Notes under the pieces: model-generated
What the model was told of the DNA's origin: nothing
The model's input: the letters and a program-made list of their open reading frames with translations, nothing else
The model's database searches: none
Assembly (NCBI RefSeq): GCF_900240975.1
Contig: NZ_LT968776.1
Span: forward strand, 2,663,092 to 2,727,091
Source of the DNA: Mycobacterium sp. 4858
GTDB lineage: Bacteria; Actinomycetota; Actinomycetes; Mycobacteriales; Mycobacteriaceae
DNA: 64,000 bases
Direction of reading: 5' to 3'
Position numbers and translations under genes: made by a program
Shown here: piece after piece, positions 23,652 to 33,097 of the stretch
Layout of the letters: the number at the start of each line of letters is the position of its first letter
Position numbering within the stretch: the first letter of the stretch is position 1

Positions 23652-25444
23652 CGCGACGCGCGGTTGACCGCGGACACGACCGCCCGCAACGACGCGGTGG
23701 TGATCGACGGCGCGATGCCGACGCCCCACACCGTCTTGCCGTCGACGGAGGCCTCGACGTAAGCCGCCGCCTGCGCGTCGTCGCCGGCGCTCATCGCGTG
23801 CTCGGAGTAGTCCAGGACCGCGACGTCGAACCCCACGTCACCCAGCGCGTGGACGAACGCCGCCAGCGGGCCGTTGCCGGTGCCGCTGATCTCGGACTCG
23901 ACCCCGTTGACCTTCACCGTCGCCACGATCGTGGTGCTGCCGCTGTCCTCTTCCGACGCCTCGACCCGCTGTTTCATCCGCTCCAGCGGCCACACCGGGG
24001 CCAGGTACTCCTCGTAGAACGCGTCCCACATCTCCTTGGGCGACACCTCGCCGCCCTCGCCCTCGGTGATCTTCTGGACCACCTGGGAGAACTCGATCTG
24101 CAGCCGCCGCGGCAGGGCCAGGCCGTGGTCGGACTTCATGATGTAGGCCACCCCGCCCTTGCCGGACTGCGAATTGACCCGGATCACGGCCTCGTAGGTG
24201 CGCCCGACGTCCTTGGGGTCGATCGGCAGATACGGGACCTGCCAGAGCATGTCCTCGACGTCGGAGTCCGCGGCGTCCGCGTCGATCTTCATCTGATCCA
24301 GGCCCTTGTTGATGGCGTCCTGGTGGCTGCCGGAGAACGCGGTGTAGACCAGGTCCCCGCCGTAGGGGTGACGCTCGTGCACCGGCAGCTGGTTGCAGTA
24401 CTCCACGGTGCGGCGGATCTCGTCGATGTTGGAGAAGTCGATCTGCGGGTCCACGCCGCGGGAGAACAGGTTGAGCCCCAGCGTCACCAGGCACACGTTG
24501 CCGGTGCGCTCGCCGTTGCCGAACAGGCAACCCTCGATGCGATCGGCGCCGGCGGCGTAGCCCAATTCGGCTGCGGCGACGGCCGTTCCGCGGTCGTTGT
24601 GCGGATGCAGGCTCAGGATGACCGATTCCCGGTTGGCCAGGTTGCGGCTCATCCACTCGATCGAGTCGGCGTAGACGTTGGGGGTGGCCATCTCCACCGT
24701 GGCGGGCAGGTTGAAGATGATCGGGTTGTCCGGGGTCGGCGCGATGATCTCGCCGACGGCGTCACACACCTGCCTGGCGTATTCCAGCTCGGTTCCGGTG
24801 TAGGACTCCGGCGAATATTCGAAACGCCATTGTGTGCCAGGGTATTTGGCGGCTTCCTCGACGCACTTGCGCGCGCCCTCGGTGGCGATCGCCTGCACCG
24901 CGGCCCGGTCCGCGCGAAACACCACGCGGCGCTGCAGGATTGACGTCGAATTGTAGAAGTGCACGATCGCCCGCGGCGCGCCCTCGCACGCGGCGAAGGT
25001 GCGCTCGATGAGTTCGGGGCGGCACTGCGTCAGCACCTGGATGGTGACGTCGTCGGGGATGGCGCCGTCGGTGATGATCTCGCGGACGAAATCGAAGTCG
25101 GTCTGGCTGGCCGACGGGAAGCCGACCTCGATCTCCTTGTAGCCCATCCGCACCAGCAGGTCGAACATGCGCCGCTTGCGGGTCGGGCTCATCGGGTCGA
25201 TCAGCGCCTGGTTGCCGTCGCGCAGGTCCACCGCGCACCACAGCGGCGCGCGGTCGATGACGCGGTCGGGCCAGGTGCGGTCGGGCAGCCGGATGGGTTC
25301 GACCTCTTCGGCGAAGGACCGGTACCGGTTGACCGGCATCGCCGAGCCCCGCTGGGGATTCCAGGCGGGCTGGCCCGGCCGGGGCGGTCCCGCGGGTTGG
25401 GTGATGGTTCGCGCCGAGGTGTAGGCGTCGGGGTTGGAAGTCAC
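23648..25444 (-). CDS. leuA: 2-isopropylmalate synthase
   Basis: The 598-residue enzyme condenses acetyl-CoA with 2-ketoisovalerate, the committed step of leucine synthesis. The catalytic TIM barrel has CAVDLRDGNQALIDP (metal Asp and catalytic Arg), SLHPHNDRGTAVA (metal His pair) and GCLFGNGERTGN; the C-terminal LeuA dimer domain that binds leucine for feedback runs from about residue 500 (STTIVATVKVNGVESEISG to the end). The GTG start at 25444 has a GGAG RBS 8 nt upstream; an ATG 18 codons earlier is less likely because it sits within the leader. Orthologue of Rv3710, here without a large central repeat. Confidence 0.94.
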   Translation of the reverse strand: MTSNPDAYTSARTITQPAGPPRPGQPAWNPQRGSAMPVNRYRSFAEEVEPIRLPDRTWPDRVIDRAPLWCAVDLRDGNQALIDPMSPTRKRRMFDLLVRMGYKEIEVGFPSASQTDFDFVREIITDGAIPDDVTIQVLTQCRPELIERTFAACEGAPRAIVHFYNSTSILQRRVVFRADRAAVQAIATEGARKCVEEAAKYPGTQWRFEYSPESYTGTELEYARQVCDAVGEIIAPTPDNPIIFNLPATVEMATPNVYADSIEWMSRNLANRESVILSLHPHNDRGTAVAAAELGYAAGADRIEGCLFGNGERTGNVCLVTLGLNLFSRGVDPQIDFSNIDEIRRTVEYCNQLPVHERHPYGGDLVYTAFSGSHQDAINKGLDQMKIDADAADSDVEDMLWQVPYLPIDPKDVGRTYEAVIRVNSQSGKGGVAYIMKSDHGLALPRRLQIEFSQVVQKITEGEGGEVSPKEMWDAFYEEYLAPVWPLERMKQRVEASEEDSGSTTIVATVKVNGVESEISGTGNGPLAAFVHALGDVGFDVAVLDYSEHAMSAGDDAQAAAYVEASVDGKTVWGVGIAPSITTASLRAVVSAVNRASR

Positions 25445-25498
25445 GGTAGTTGCTCCGGGGGTGTCAGAAGGAACCTCAGACCGGCGCATCGCGAACAC

Positions 25499-25537
25499 CC
25501 GCGACGGGAAGCCGGTCTGGATCAGACCCCGTCGCGG
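25499..25537 (-). promoter_or_regulatory. leuA attenuator hairpin
   Basis: In the leuA 5' leader, CCGCGACGGG pairs with CCCGTCGCGG (10 bp) around an inner stem GGTCTG-ATC-CAGACC. The inner CAGACC could instead pair with another GGTCTG 40 nt downstream (25477-25482 on the plus strand as CAGACC), giving mutually exclusive folds. The leader-peptide stop lies inside this structure, as in ribosome-mediated attenuators. Confidence 0.5.
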
Positions 25538-25563
25538 CGTCCGAGGAGGAGCACCCGCTGCAC
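25522..25563 (-). CDS. Putative leucine leader peptide (13 residues)
   Basis: A GTG at 25561-25563 opens M-Q-R-V-L-L-L-G-R-R-D-G-V and stops with TGA inside the hairpin upstream of leuA. Three consecutive CTC leucine codons sit just before the stem. Stalling at these codons under leucine shortage would change the folding of the leader and favour leuA expression. Leucine-codon leaders upstream of leuA are known in Actinobacteria; the RBS here is weak, so expression is inferred. Confidence 0.5.
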   Translation of the reverse strand: MQRVLLLGRRDGV

Positions 25564-25732
25564 GCCGAAAACTCTACCGCGCTCGGCACCCCGAGCGAAA
25601 ATTGCGCGACAACTCGGCGAAAACCGCAGGTCGGGGCGGCCGGTATCGCGGCGTAAACCGCTATGTGCAGCCACGTATTCTGTTCTGGACCCAGAACGTG
25701 CCCAAGGGCGGGAAGAATGCGGGAACAATAAC

Positions 25733-26998
<1,266 letters not shown>

Positions 26999-27000
26999 AT

Positions 27001-28047
27001 ATGGGCGCTAATCGGGTGTCAATAGGCGTTGTAGGCGCCACCGGCCAGGTGGGCCAGGTGATGCGCAAATTGCTCGACGAGCGGGACTTCCCCGCCACGT
27101 CCGTGCGGTTCTTCGCGTCCGCGCGCTCGCAGGGGCGCAAGCTGGAGTTCCGCGGTCAGGAGATCGAGGTCGAGGACGCGGCGACGGCGGACCCGACCGG
27201 GCTGGACATCGCGTTGTTCTCCGCGGGCAAGACGATGTCGCTGGTGCAGGCGCCGCGGTTCGCCGCGGCCGGGGTGACGGTGATCGACAATTCGTCGGCC
27301 TGGCGCAAGGACCCGGACGTGCCGCTGGTGGTGTCCGAGGTCAATTTCGAGCGGGACGCGCATCGCAGGCCCAAGGGCATCATCGCGAACCCCAACTGCA
27401 CCACGATGGCCGCCATGCCGGTGCTCAAGGTGCTGCACGACGAGGCCGGGCTGGTGCGCCTGGTGGTGTCGAGCTATCAGGCGGTGTCGGGCAGCGGCCT
27501 GGCCGGGGTCGCGGAGCTGGCGACGCAGGCGCGCGCGGTCATCGACGACGCCGAGCGGTTGGTGCACGACGGCTCCGCGGTCGAGTTCCCCACTCCCACA
27601 ACGTATGTCGCGCCGATCGCGTTCAACGTGGTGCCGCTGGCCGGCTCGCTGGTGGACGACGGATCCGGCGAGACCGACGAGGACCAGAAGCTGCGGCACG
27701 AGAGCCGCAAGATCCTCGGCATCCCCGAGCTGGCGGTCAGCGGGACCTGCGTGCGGGTGCCGGTGTTCACCGGCCACTCGCTGTCGATCAACGCCGAATT
27801 CGCCCGGCCGCTGTCGCCCGAGCGCGCGCGGGAACTGCTCGACGGCGCGCCCGGCGTGAAGGTGGTCGACGTGCCGACCCCGCTGGCGGCCGCCGGCGTC
27901 GACGAGTCGCTGGTCGGCCGCATCCGGCACGACCCGGGCGTGCCCGACGGGCGCGGCCTGGCCCTGTTCGTGTCGGGGGACAATCTGCGCAAGGGGGCGG
28001 CGCTGAACACCATCCAGATCGCCGAGTTGCTGGCCGCCCAGCTGTGA
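27001..28047 (+). CDS. asd: Aspartate-semialdehyde dehydrogenase
   Basis: The 348-residue NADPH enzyme reduces aspartyl phosphate to aspartate semialdehyde. VSIGVVGATGQVGQVMRKLL is the Rossmann motif, FSAGKTMS contacts the cofactor, the nucleophile Cys is in NPNCTTMAAMP, and a catalytic His is in VFTGHSLSINAEF. Its ATG follows the ask stop by 2 nt, so the pair is one operon making precursors for lysine, DAP and the cell wall. Length is standard for the mycobacterial enzyme. Confidence 0.96.
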   Translation: MGANRVSIGVVGATGQVGQVMRKLLDERDFPATSVRFFASARSQGRKLEFRGQEIEVEDAATADPTGLDIALFSAGKTMSLVQAPRFAAAGVTVIDNSSAWRKDPDVPLVVSEVNFERDAHRRPKGIIANPNCTTMAAMPVLKVLHDEAGLVRLVVSSYQAVSGSGLAGVAELATQARAVIDDAERLVHDGSAVEFPTPTTYVAPIAFNVVPLAGSLVDDGSGETDEDQKLRHESRKILGIPELAVSGTCVRVPVFTGHSLSINAEFARPLSPERARELLDGAPGVKVVDVPTPLAAAGVDESLVGRIRHDPGVPDGRGLALFVSGDNLRKGAALNTIQIAELLAAQL

Positions 28048-28054
28048 TCCGCGG

Positions 28055-29194
28055 GTGAGGACCGCGCATACCCGGCTGGTCGCGCGGTGCTCGCTTGCAC
28101 TGACTCTGTTTGCGCCGCAATGGTTTTCGGTTGCCCGCGCCGACCCGCCGGCACCGGCCCCGGAGCCCATCGTGGGTCCGCTGGCACCCGGTCAGGTGTT
28201 GCGGATCGGCCCCACGGCGGGTACCGGCACGCCCACCGGCGACTACGGCATCGGGGCGACCGACCTCTGTGAGTTCGTCGAGTTCCCCACCGAACTGTTG
28301 CAGGTCTGCGGCGACAGTTTCGCCGGCCAGGGCGTCGGGTTCGGCGGCTGGTACGCGCCGGTGGCGCTGCACGTGGACACCGCGTCCGTCGACGACCCGG
28401 CCGGTGTGCGCTACACCGGCGTCACCGGGATCGGCAATCCGCTGCTCGCCGATCCCACCCCGCCGGGCGCCTCGCAGCTGCCCGCCGGGGTGGTCCAGAT
28501 CAACCGGCGCAACTACGTCATGGTGACGACGACGAAAAACCTTGAGCCGCAAAGCTCACGGCTGGTGACGGCCGAGCCCGCGCGGGCGGGGTGGCAGACC
28601 ATCGCCGGATCGCGACGGGCCGCCTCGTATCAGGGCGGCTCGCAGACGCAGATCAGCGGCTACTACGACCCGATCCCGACCCCGGACTCGCCCACCGGGT
28701 GGGTGTACGTCGTCGCGGACAGCTTCACCCGCAGGGACCCCGTCGTGCTGTACCGGGCCACCCCGCAGACGTTCACCGACCGGTCCCGCTGGCAGGGCTG
28801 GGCGGCCGGCCCGCACGGTGGCTGGGGCAAGCCGCCCACCCCGCTGTGGCCGGACGCCGTCGGCGAGCTGTGCATCCGGCAGATCGACGGCAAGGCCGTG
28901 CTGTCGTACTTCAACGCCGTCACCGGCAACATGGAGGTCCGCGTCGCCGACGACCCGACCGGGCTCGGCGACGCGCCGGTGACCACGGTGGTGCAGCACG
29001 ACGAGTGGCCGGATCCCGCGGAGAGCCTGCCGCCGCCCTACGACAACCGGCTCGCGCAACCGTACGGCGGGTACATCTCGCCCGGCTCGACCCTCGACGA
29101 ATTGCGAATCTTCGTGAGCCAGTGGGACACTCGGGCCCGGGTCGCGGCGCCGTACCGGGTGATCCAGTTCGCGGTGAACCCGTTCAAACCGTGA
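28055..29194 (+). CDS. Secreted DUF4185-family protein (Rv3707c-type)
   Basis: The 379-residue protein starts with a signal peptide (VRTAHTRLVARCSLALTLFA, cleavage near ARA). The rest is beta-rich with repeated W/G/D motifs (YGIGATDLCEF, SFAGQGVGFGGWYAPV, GWAAGPHGGWGKPP) typical of the DUF4185 beta-propeller-like family. It ends VIQFAVNPFKP. The start is a GTG 7 nt after the asd stop, suggesting cotranscription. Members are exported and may bind or cleave glycans, but no activity is assigned. The last codons recur at 31000-31030 beyond the EspB-like gene. Confidence 0.8.
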   Translation: MRTAHTRLVARCSLALTLFAPQWFSVARADPPAPAPEPIVGPLAPGQVLRIGPTAGTGTPTGDYGIGATDLCEFVEFPTELLQVCGDSFAGQGVGFGGWYAPVALHVDTASVDDPAGVRYTGVTGIGNPLLADPTPPGASQLPAGVVQINRRNYVMVTTTKNLEPQSSRLVTAEPARAGWQTIAGSRRAASYQGGSQTQISGYYDPIPTPDSPTGWVYVVADSFTRRDPVVLYRATPQTFTDRSRWQGWAAGPHGGWGKPPTPLWPDAVGELCIRQIDGKAVLSYFNAVTGNMEVRVADDPTGLGDAPVTTVVQHDEWPDPAESLPPPYDNRLAQPYGGYISPGSTLDELRIFVSQWDTRARVAAPYRVIQFAVNPFKP

Positions 29195-29197
29195 TCA
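29167..29197 (+). repeat. Left copy of a 31-bp imperfect direct repeat
   Basis: The 3' end of the DUF4185 gene (FAVNPFKP-stop plus 3 nt) matches 31000-31030 at 28 of 31 positions. The two copies flank the EspB-like gene. They may reflect a tandem gene duplication followed by loss of one copy, or a past insertion. Confidence 0.65.
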
Positions 29198-29228
29198 CGG
29201 GCCAGAGACGCCGGGCGGCGCGGGCTGG

Positions 29229-30617
29229 TTAGAGCACCACTCCTGAAGGCGTCGACCCCGATTGGCCGCCGGCAGGCGGTGACCCGGTGGGGGCGCTTCC
29301 CGACGCCTGATCGCCCGCGGCCGCGCCGTCGACGAGTGTCGCCGGGTCCTGCGTCTCCTCGTCGTCCTTCTTGTCGTCGTCCTTCTTTTCCTCGTCCACT
29401 TGCGGGTCGATCGCGGTGGTGTCCGAGGCGAGTGAAGCCGGCATCGAGCCGCCGCCCTGCGCGAAGCCCTGGACGCCCTGCATCATGCCCTGCACCCCCT
29501 GCATCCCTTGTGACAGACCCTGCACACCGTCCGACAGGTTTCCCGCGAGCTGACCGATCTGCGCCGGGGTCGGGATGGGCGCCGGCGTCGTCCCGCCCGG
29601 TGTGGGCGTCGGCTCCGGCTTGGGACTCGCGTCGGGGCCGTCCGGGTTGGGATTTTCCGCGTTGGGATCGTCCGGGTTGGGCTTCGGCGTTTTGTCGGGC
29701 GGTTTGATGACCGTCGCCTTGGGGGGCGTATCCGGGGTGAGCGCTTTCAGCGGTAAGTTCGCATACTGGATGTAATACTTCAACGCTGATTCCGAAGTTG
29801 CCTGCAGCTTTTCATACCATTGAATGGCTACAGACACATAGTACTGGTTGTTCGATTCCACATAACGCCGGTACCAATAATCGCATTGCGATACTTCATA
29901 TGAAGTGGGATGCGCGCCATCCAGGGCGTGCTGGTTGTTGTACCCGGTGGTCGCGGTGGCTTTCTTGTGCACGTCGACAACCCTGTTGGCCTGCTGCGCC
30001 AGGTCACCGCACAATTTCGCCATCGAATAGATCCACTCTTTTTGCCGCTGGAAATTCTGTTCGACCTGCGCAGTCGCTTCGCCCTCCCAGGTGTTGAAGA
30101 GCCGGAACCGATTGGTTTCCTCCCGAAACGCCCGTTGAAACGTTTCCCATTCCTGTGCGAACGCCCTGAACGAGGTTCCCTGATCACCGGCCTCGATGTC
30201 GGCCGCCGCCTGCCTGACTTCGTAATAGGGGTACTCGAATGGCGCCGCCGCTGCCGCTGGCCCCGGCGGCGTCCAGGGCTCCTCCTCCGCGGCCAGATTC
30301 GCCGGCGCAATGCCCGCGGCGGGAGCGCCGTCGGTCAGGATCTTGTTGATGTCCTCCGCGGCCGCGGTGTCGACCTCCTCATACGCCTTTGCCGCGTTCC
30401 TCAGCGATTTCGCCAAAGCCTTCCATTCCCGTTCGCACCCTTTGAGGTACGTCCGAAAGGTGTCCGCGGTGAGTGCGAGTCGTGCAGCAGTATCGTGGAT
30501 GAACGAAAGGTTGCACGGCCCTGAAGGGTTGGTGGACGGGACGGTCGGCAGCGGTTGCTCGAGTTCGTCAGCGCGCGCGATGAGTTCCTGATATTCGACG
30601 TTCAGCGTCTGCGTCAT
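29229..30617 (-). CDS. EspB-like ESX-1 secretion substrate homologue
   Basis: The 462-residue protein aligns in layout with EspB. A PE-like helical hairpin begins MTQTLNVEYQELIARADELE. The export motif Y-E-E-V-D (79-83) follows LRNAAKA, and a PPE-like domain carries AGDQGTSFRAFAQEW and the W-E-G motif at 177-179 (FNTWEGEATAQVE). A Pro/Asp/Asn-rich linker (KPNPDDPNAENPNPDG), a Gly/Gln region and an acidic/Lys tail (DEEKKDDDKKDDEE) finish the protein. EspB is secreted by ESX-1 and binds phospholipids. No ESX genes or espC/espA partners are nearby. Around 29760-29910 the DNA is much more AT-rich than its surroundings, suggesting transfer. Confidence 0.82.
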   Translation of the reverse strand: MTQTLNVEYQELIARADELEQPLPTVPSTNPSGPCNLSFIHDTAARLALTADTFRTYLKGCEREWKALAKSLRNAAKAYEEVDTAAAEDINKILTDGAPAAGIAPANLAAEEEPWTPPGPAAAAAPFEYPYYEVRQAAADIEAGDQGTSFRAFAQEWETFQRAFREETNRFRLFNTWEGEATAQVEQNFQRQKEWIYSMAKLCGDLAQQANRVVDVHKKATATTGYNNQHALDGAHPTSYEVSQCDYWYRRYVESNNQYYVSVAIQWYEKLQATSESALKYYIQYANLPLKALTPDTPPKATVIKPPDKTPKPNPDDPNAENPNPDGPDASPKPEPTPTPGGTTPAPIPTPAQIGQLAGNLSDGVQGLSQGMQGVQGMMQGVQGFAQGGGSMPASLASDTTAIDPQVDEEKKDDDKKDDEETQDPATLVDGAAAGDQASGSAPTGSPPAGGQSGSTPSGVVL

Positions 30618-30999
30618 ATCGGCTCAATCTCCTTGTGCTGAAGCGACTCTCGCGGGTTGCGTCATGTCCAGGGGGGCGACTGTTCGTGGGCATTTCCGCG
30701 GCTGGTGGAAGCGGCACAGCAATCCGGCGGGTCGGCAACCGGTGACGCCGCGAAGTATCGATGCTCGCGGGTGGACACGACCCTCCGGCAACCAGCGGCC
30801 AAACACGGTGCAGCCACTGACCATCCCTCTCGTCGTGCCGGTCATGCGGGCGGTGCAGTGGCGCGCCGGCCGCTACCAAGTGCCATCCTAAGTCACCGAC
30901 CGGGGGGTGCTGCGCGCCAATTTCAACATGCTGCCGGAGCCGCCGGCGGCGCTGCGCCCGCGCGTCTCAGTGCCACGAAGTGCTACCCGTTCAACGCGG
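30618..30999. other. Gap upstream of the EspB-like gene, no gene supported
   Basis: This stretch separates the EspB-like start from the right direct repeat and probably holds the EspB-like promoter. A short frame at 30911-30963 reads V-L-R-A-N-F-N-M-L-P-E-P-P-A-A-L-R-P, which has good codon bias but neither start nor context, and looks like a decayed coding fragment. Other open frames lack coding signals. Nothing else is recognised. Confidence 0.5.
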
Positions 31000-31027
31000 G
31001 TTCGCGGTCAACCCGTTCCAGCCGTGA
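30974..31027 (+). pseudogene. Relic of a second DUF4185-type 3' end
   Basis: A frame reads H-E-V-L-P-V-Q-R-G-F-A-V-N-P-F-Q-P-stop, matching the end of the DUF4185 protein (FAVNPFKP-stop). Upstream of this the frame loses coding character, so only the tail of a former paralogue remains. Its TGA lies 1 nt before the stop of the converging GH6 gene. Confidence 0.4.
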
Positions 31028-31030
31028 TCA
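31000..31030 (+). repeat. Right copy of a 31-bp imperfect direct repeat
   Basis: Matches 29167-29197 with three substitutions (positions 10, 20 and 22 of the repeat). It ends on the stop codon of the GH6 gene. Confidence 0.65.
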
Positions 31031-32023
31031 GTGGCCCGAGTTCTGGGCCAGGTCGATGGCGTACTGACTGACGAAGGTGCCCGCCGGCGGGTCACCGTTG
31101 TCGCATGTTCCGTCGGATTCACCGGGACGCTTGATCCACAGGTAGGCGTCGGCGTGCGCGCCCGCGGTCGCCGTGGTGGGCGGGGTGCCCAGTGCTCGGC
31201 CGCTGGGGTTGCACCAGTTGAGCCTGGAGTCGGGCGCCGGTCCGGCGCCGTTGCGCGACGTGTCGATCACGTAGTGCGAACCGTTCGTCAGCCCGGAAAT
31301 CGCTTCGCCGTAACCGATTTCATCCGCAGTGGTGTAGAAGTTCGCGGTGTTGACGCTGAAACCCCGCGCGTGGCCGACGTCGACCTGGTTGAGCCTGGCC
31401 GCCATGTCTTCGGGGCTGTGCCAGCGCAGGTGGCCGGCGTCGACGTAGACGGCCGTGGCCGGGTTGCGCGTCAGGGTGTCGACGGCGTAGCGGATCAGGT
31501 CGTAGCGTTCCTGGCGCTGGTCGGCGGACAGGCAGTCGGCCATGGCGAGCGCGTCGGGTTCCAGGATGATCGCCGTTCGGGTACCGCCGACGTCGTTGGC
31601 GATGCCGCTGATCCACCCGCGGTAGTCGTCGGCGGTCGCGAGCCCACCCGCGGCGAAGCTGCCGCAGTCGCGGTGCGGGATCCCGTAGATCGCCAGCACC
31701 GGGATCGCGCCGGCGGCCTGCGCGTCGCCGGTGTACTTCGCGATCGTGGCCGCGGAGGAGCCGGGGACGATCCAGTACGCCTGCGGCGTGTTGGCGATCG
31801 CGGTCAACTCCGGGCTCGGCGGGTCGGTGTGCTGCGCGGCGCGCATCGCCGCCGAGTTGGGGGTGACGTAGAACGGCATGCCGGCCAACGGGTTCGCATC
31901 GTCGGCCAGGCGCACCGCCGGCGCGGGGCCGGCGTGCGGCGGGCCGGCGAGAAGGCCGATGGCGGCAACCGTGAGCAGGGGGCCGATCCAGCGCGCGACC
32001 GCGCCGGCAGCTGAGAACATCAC
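31028..32023 (-). CDS. Secreted glycoside hydrolase family 6 (cellulase-like)
   Basis: The 331-residue precursor has a signal peptide/anchor (ARWIGPLLTVAAIGLLAG). The GH6 fold is recognisable from FYVTPNSAAM, VLAIYGIPHRDCGS (Asp119), IILEPDALAMADC (Asp157, the general acid), VYVDAGHLRWHSP, DTSRNGAGP and WIKRPGESDGTC. GH6 enzymes invert beta-1,4-glucan bonds; mycobacteria keep them although they are not plant degraders, and a role in biofilm cellulose or host contact is debated. Related to M. tuberculosis CelA1 (Rv0062), which sits elsewhere. No carbohydrate-binding module is present. Confidence 0.88.
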   Translation of the reverse strand: MMFSAAGAVARWIGPLLTVAAIGLLAGPPHAGPAPAVRLADDANPLAGMPFYVTPNSAAMRAAQHTDPPSPELTAIANTPQAYWIVPGSSAATIAKYTGDAQAAGAIPVLAIYGIPHRDCGSFAAGGLATADDYRGWISGIANDVGGTRTAIILEPDALAMADCLSADQRQERYDLIRYAVDTLTRNPATAVYVDAGHLRWHSPEDMAARLNQVDVGHARGFSVNTANFYTTADEIGYGEAISGLTNGSHYVIDTSRNGAGPAPDSRLNWCNPSGRALGTPPTTATAGAHADAYLWIKRPGESDGTCDNGDPPAGTFVSQYAIDLAQNSGH

Positions 32024-32082
32024 GTCAGGGAAATTAGTGGGTCCGCGGCGCGGAACGCCAATCGTGGGGTCACACTGCTGCC

Positions 32083-32463
32083 ATGGAATTCGTCAGCGCC
32101 GACCCGGTCCTGGCCGTGCACGACCTCGAGCAGGCCGCCCGGTGGTTCCGCAAGGTGCTCGGGTGCACGATCACCGAGCCGGACCCCGGCAATTGGATCT
32201 TCTGCACCGCGGGACCCGTGACCTTCCGGCTCGGCCGATGCCCAGACGCCCTACCCGCATCCGAGCTCGGCGACCACAGTTACCTGGCGTACCTGACCGT
32301 CGTCGGTGTGGACGACTACCACCGGCGCGCCCTGGCGGAGCGCGCCGAGGTCATCAAACCCCCGCGGACCGAGCCGTGGGGCAGGCGGGAGATGGCGCTG
32401 AGGTCCCCCGAAGGGCACCGCTTCATGTTGTCCGAGCCGGCCCGGGCCGGCTCGGGCGGCTGA
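32083..32463 (+). CDS. VOC-superfamily (glyoxalase/bleomycin-resistance-like) protein
   Basis: The 126-residue protein shows the VOC pattern: VSADPVLAVHDLEQAARWFRKVLGC at the N-terminus, a central strand (NWIFCTAGPVTFRLG) and the closing MALRSPEGHRFMLSEPA, where a metal-site Glu would sit. Such proteins are metal-dependent or simply ligand-binding. The His/Glu metal set is incomplete, so catalysis is uncertain. The start ATG follows a gap shared with the divergent GH6 gene. Confidence 0.8.
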   Translation: MEFVSADPVLAVHDLEQAARWFRKVLGCTITEPDPGNWIFCTAGPVTFRLGRCPDALPASELGDHSYLAYLTVVGVDDYHRRALAERAEVIKPPRTEPWGRREMALRSPEGHRFMLSEPARAGSGG

Positions 32464-32581
32464 CGCGCATCCGGGTGTGAGATCGGCGCGTTTGACCAGC
32501 TGAAGACCGGGTTTGACCTCACAGCTGCTACATAAGGAGCGCATAGCCGCAACTAGTGTTAACGGCTTCATCATTTGTCTC

Positions 32582-32953
32582 ATGAGTGAAACACCTGAAA
32601 CCCCCACTGTGCGGTCCGCCACCGCAACTGCACCGGTCGCCGCGGAAGCCGCGGCGGCATACCGCGCCCCGCGGGTCTTCCAGTTCGCCGCATGGGTCGC
32701 CATCGTCGCCGGGATCGTGTTCATCGTCGCGGTCGTCTTTTTCACCGGCTTCATCCTCGGCCACCGCGGCGGCCACCACGGTCACCACCACCACAAGCAC
32801 CACGCGGCGTTCATGCACCCGCACCGCATGGGCGGTCCGGGCGGCCCGGGCGCCGGCGGACCGGCCGGCGTCCAGCAGGGCGGACCCGCGTCGGCGACCC
32901 CCGGCGCCCCCGGCCCCAGCCAGATCCCGTCGTCGGTCGCCCCGGCCAGGTAG
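32582..32953 (+). CDS. His/Gly/Pro-rich single-pass membrane protein (Rv3705A-like)
   Basis: The 123-residue protein has a hydrophilic N-terminus MSETPETPTVRSATATAPVA, one transmembrane helix FAAWVAIVAGIVFIVAVVFF, then a His cluster GHRGGHHGHHHHKHHAAFMH and a Gly/Pro/Ala-rich tail. The His cluster could bind metal. I place it with the proline-rich Rv3705A family from position and composition. The first ATG in the larger frame (32513) is rejected because MSETPE recurs at the start of the neighbour. A paralogue follows at 33098. Confidence 0.75.
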   Translation: MSETPETPTVRSATATAPVAAEAAAAYRAPRVFQFAAWVAIVAGIVFIVAVVFFTGFILGHRGGHHGHHHHKHHAAFMHPHRMGGPGGPGAGGPAGVQQGGPASATPGAPGPSQIPSSVAPAR

Positions 32954-33097
32954 TCCAATCCGTTCACCGAACCACCAGCAGCCCGGTGCTCAGCAGAGCA
33001 CCGGGCTGCCCTTCGTCGGGTCGGCGCCGGGGATTCACAGCAAGTTTGTGGTGCCGAACCTGTTATGCCCGCCGCGCCCCTGGGCATCATTCAAGGC

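Noticed and set aside
30664..30891. 75-codon plus-strand frame upstream of the EspB-like gene
   Set aside because: Composition is not like a protein, there is no RBS, and overlapping frames on the other strand are equally open; probably the EspB-like promoter region.
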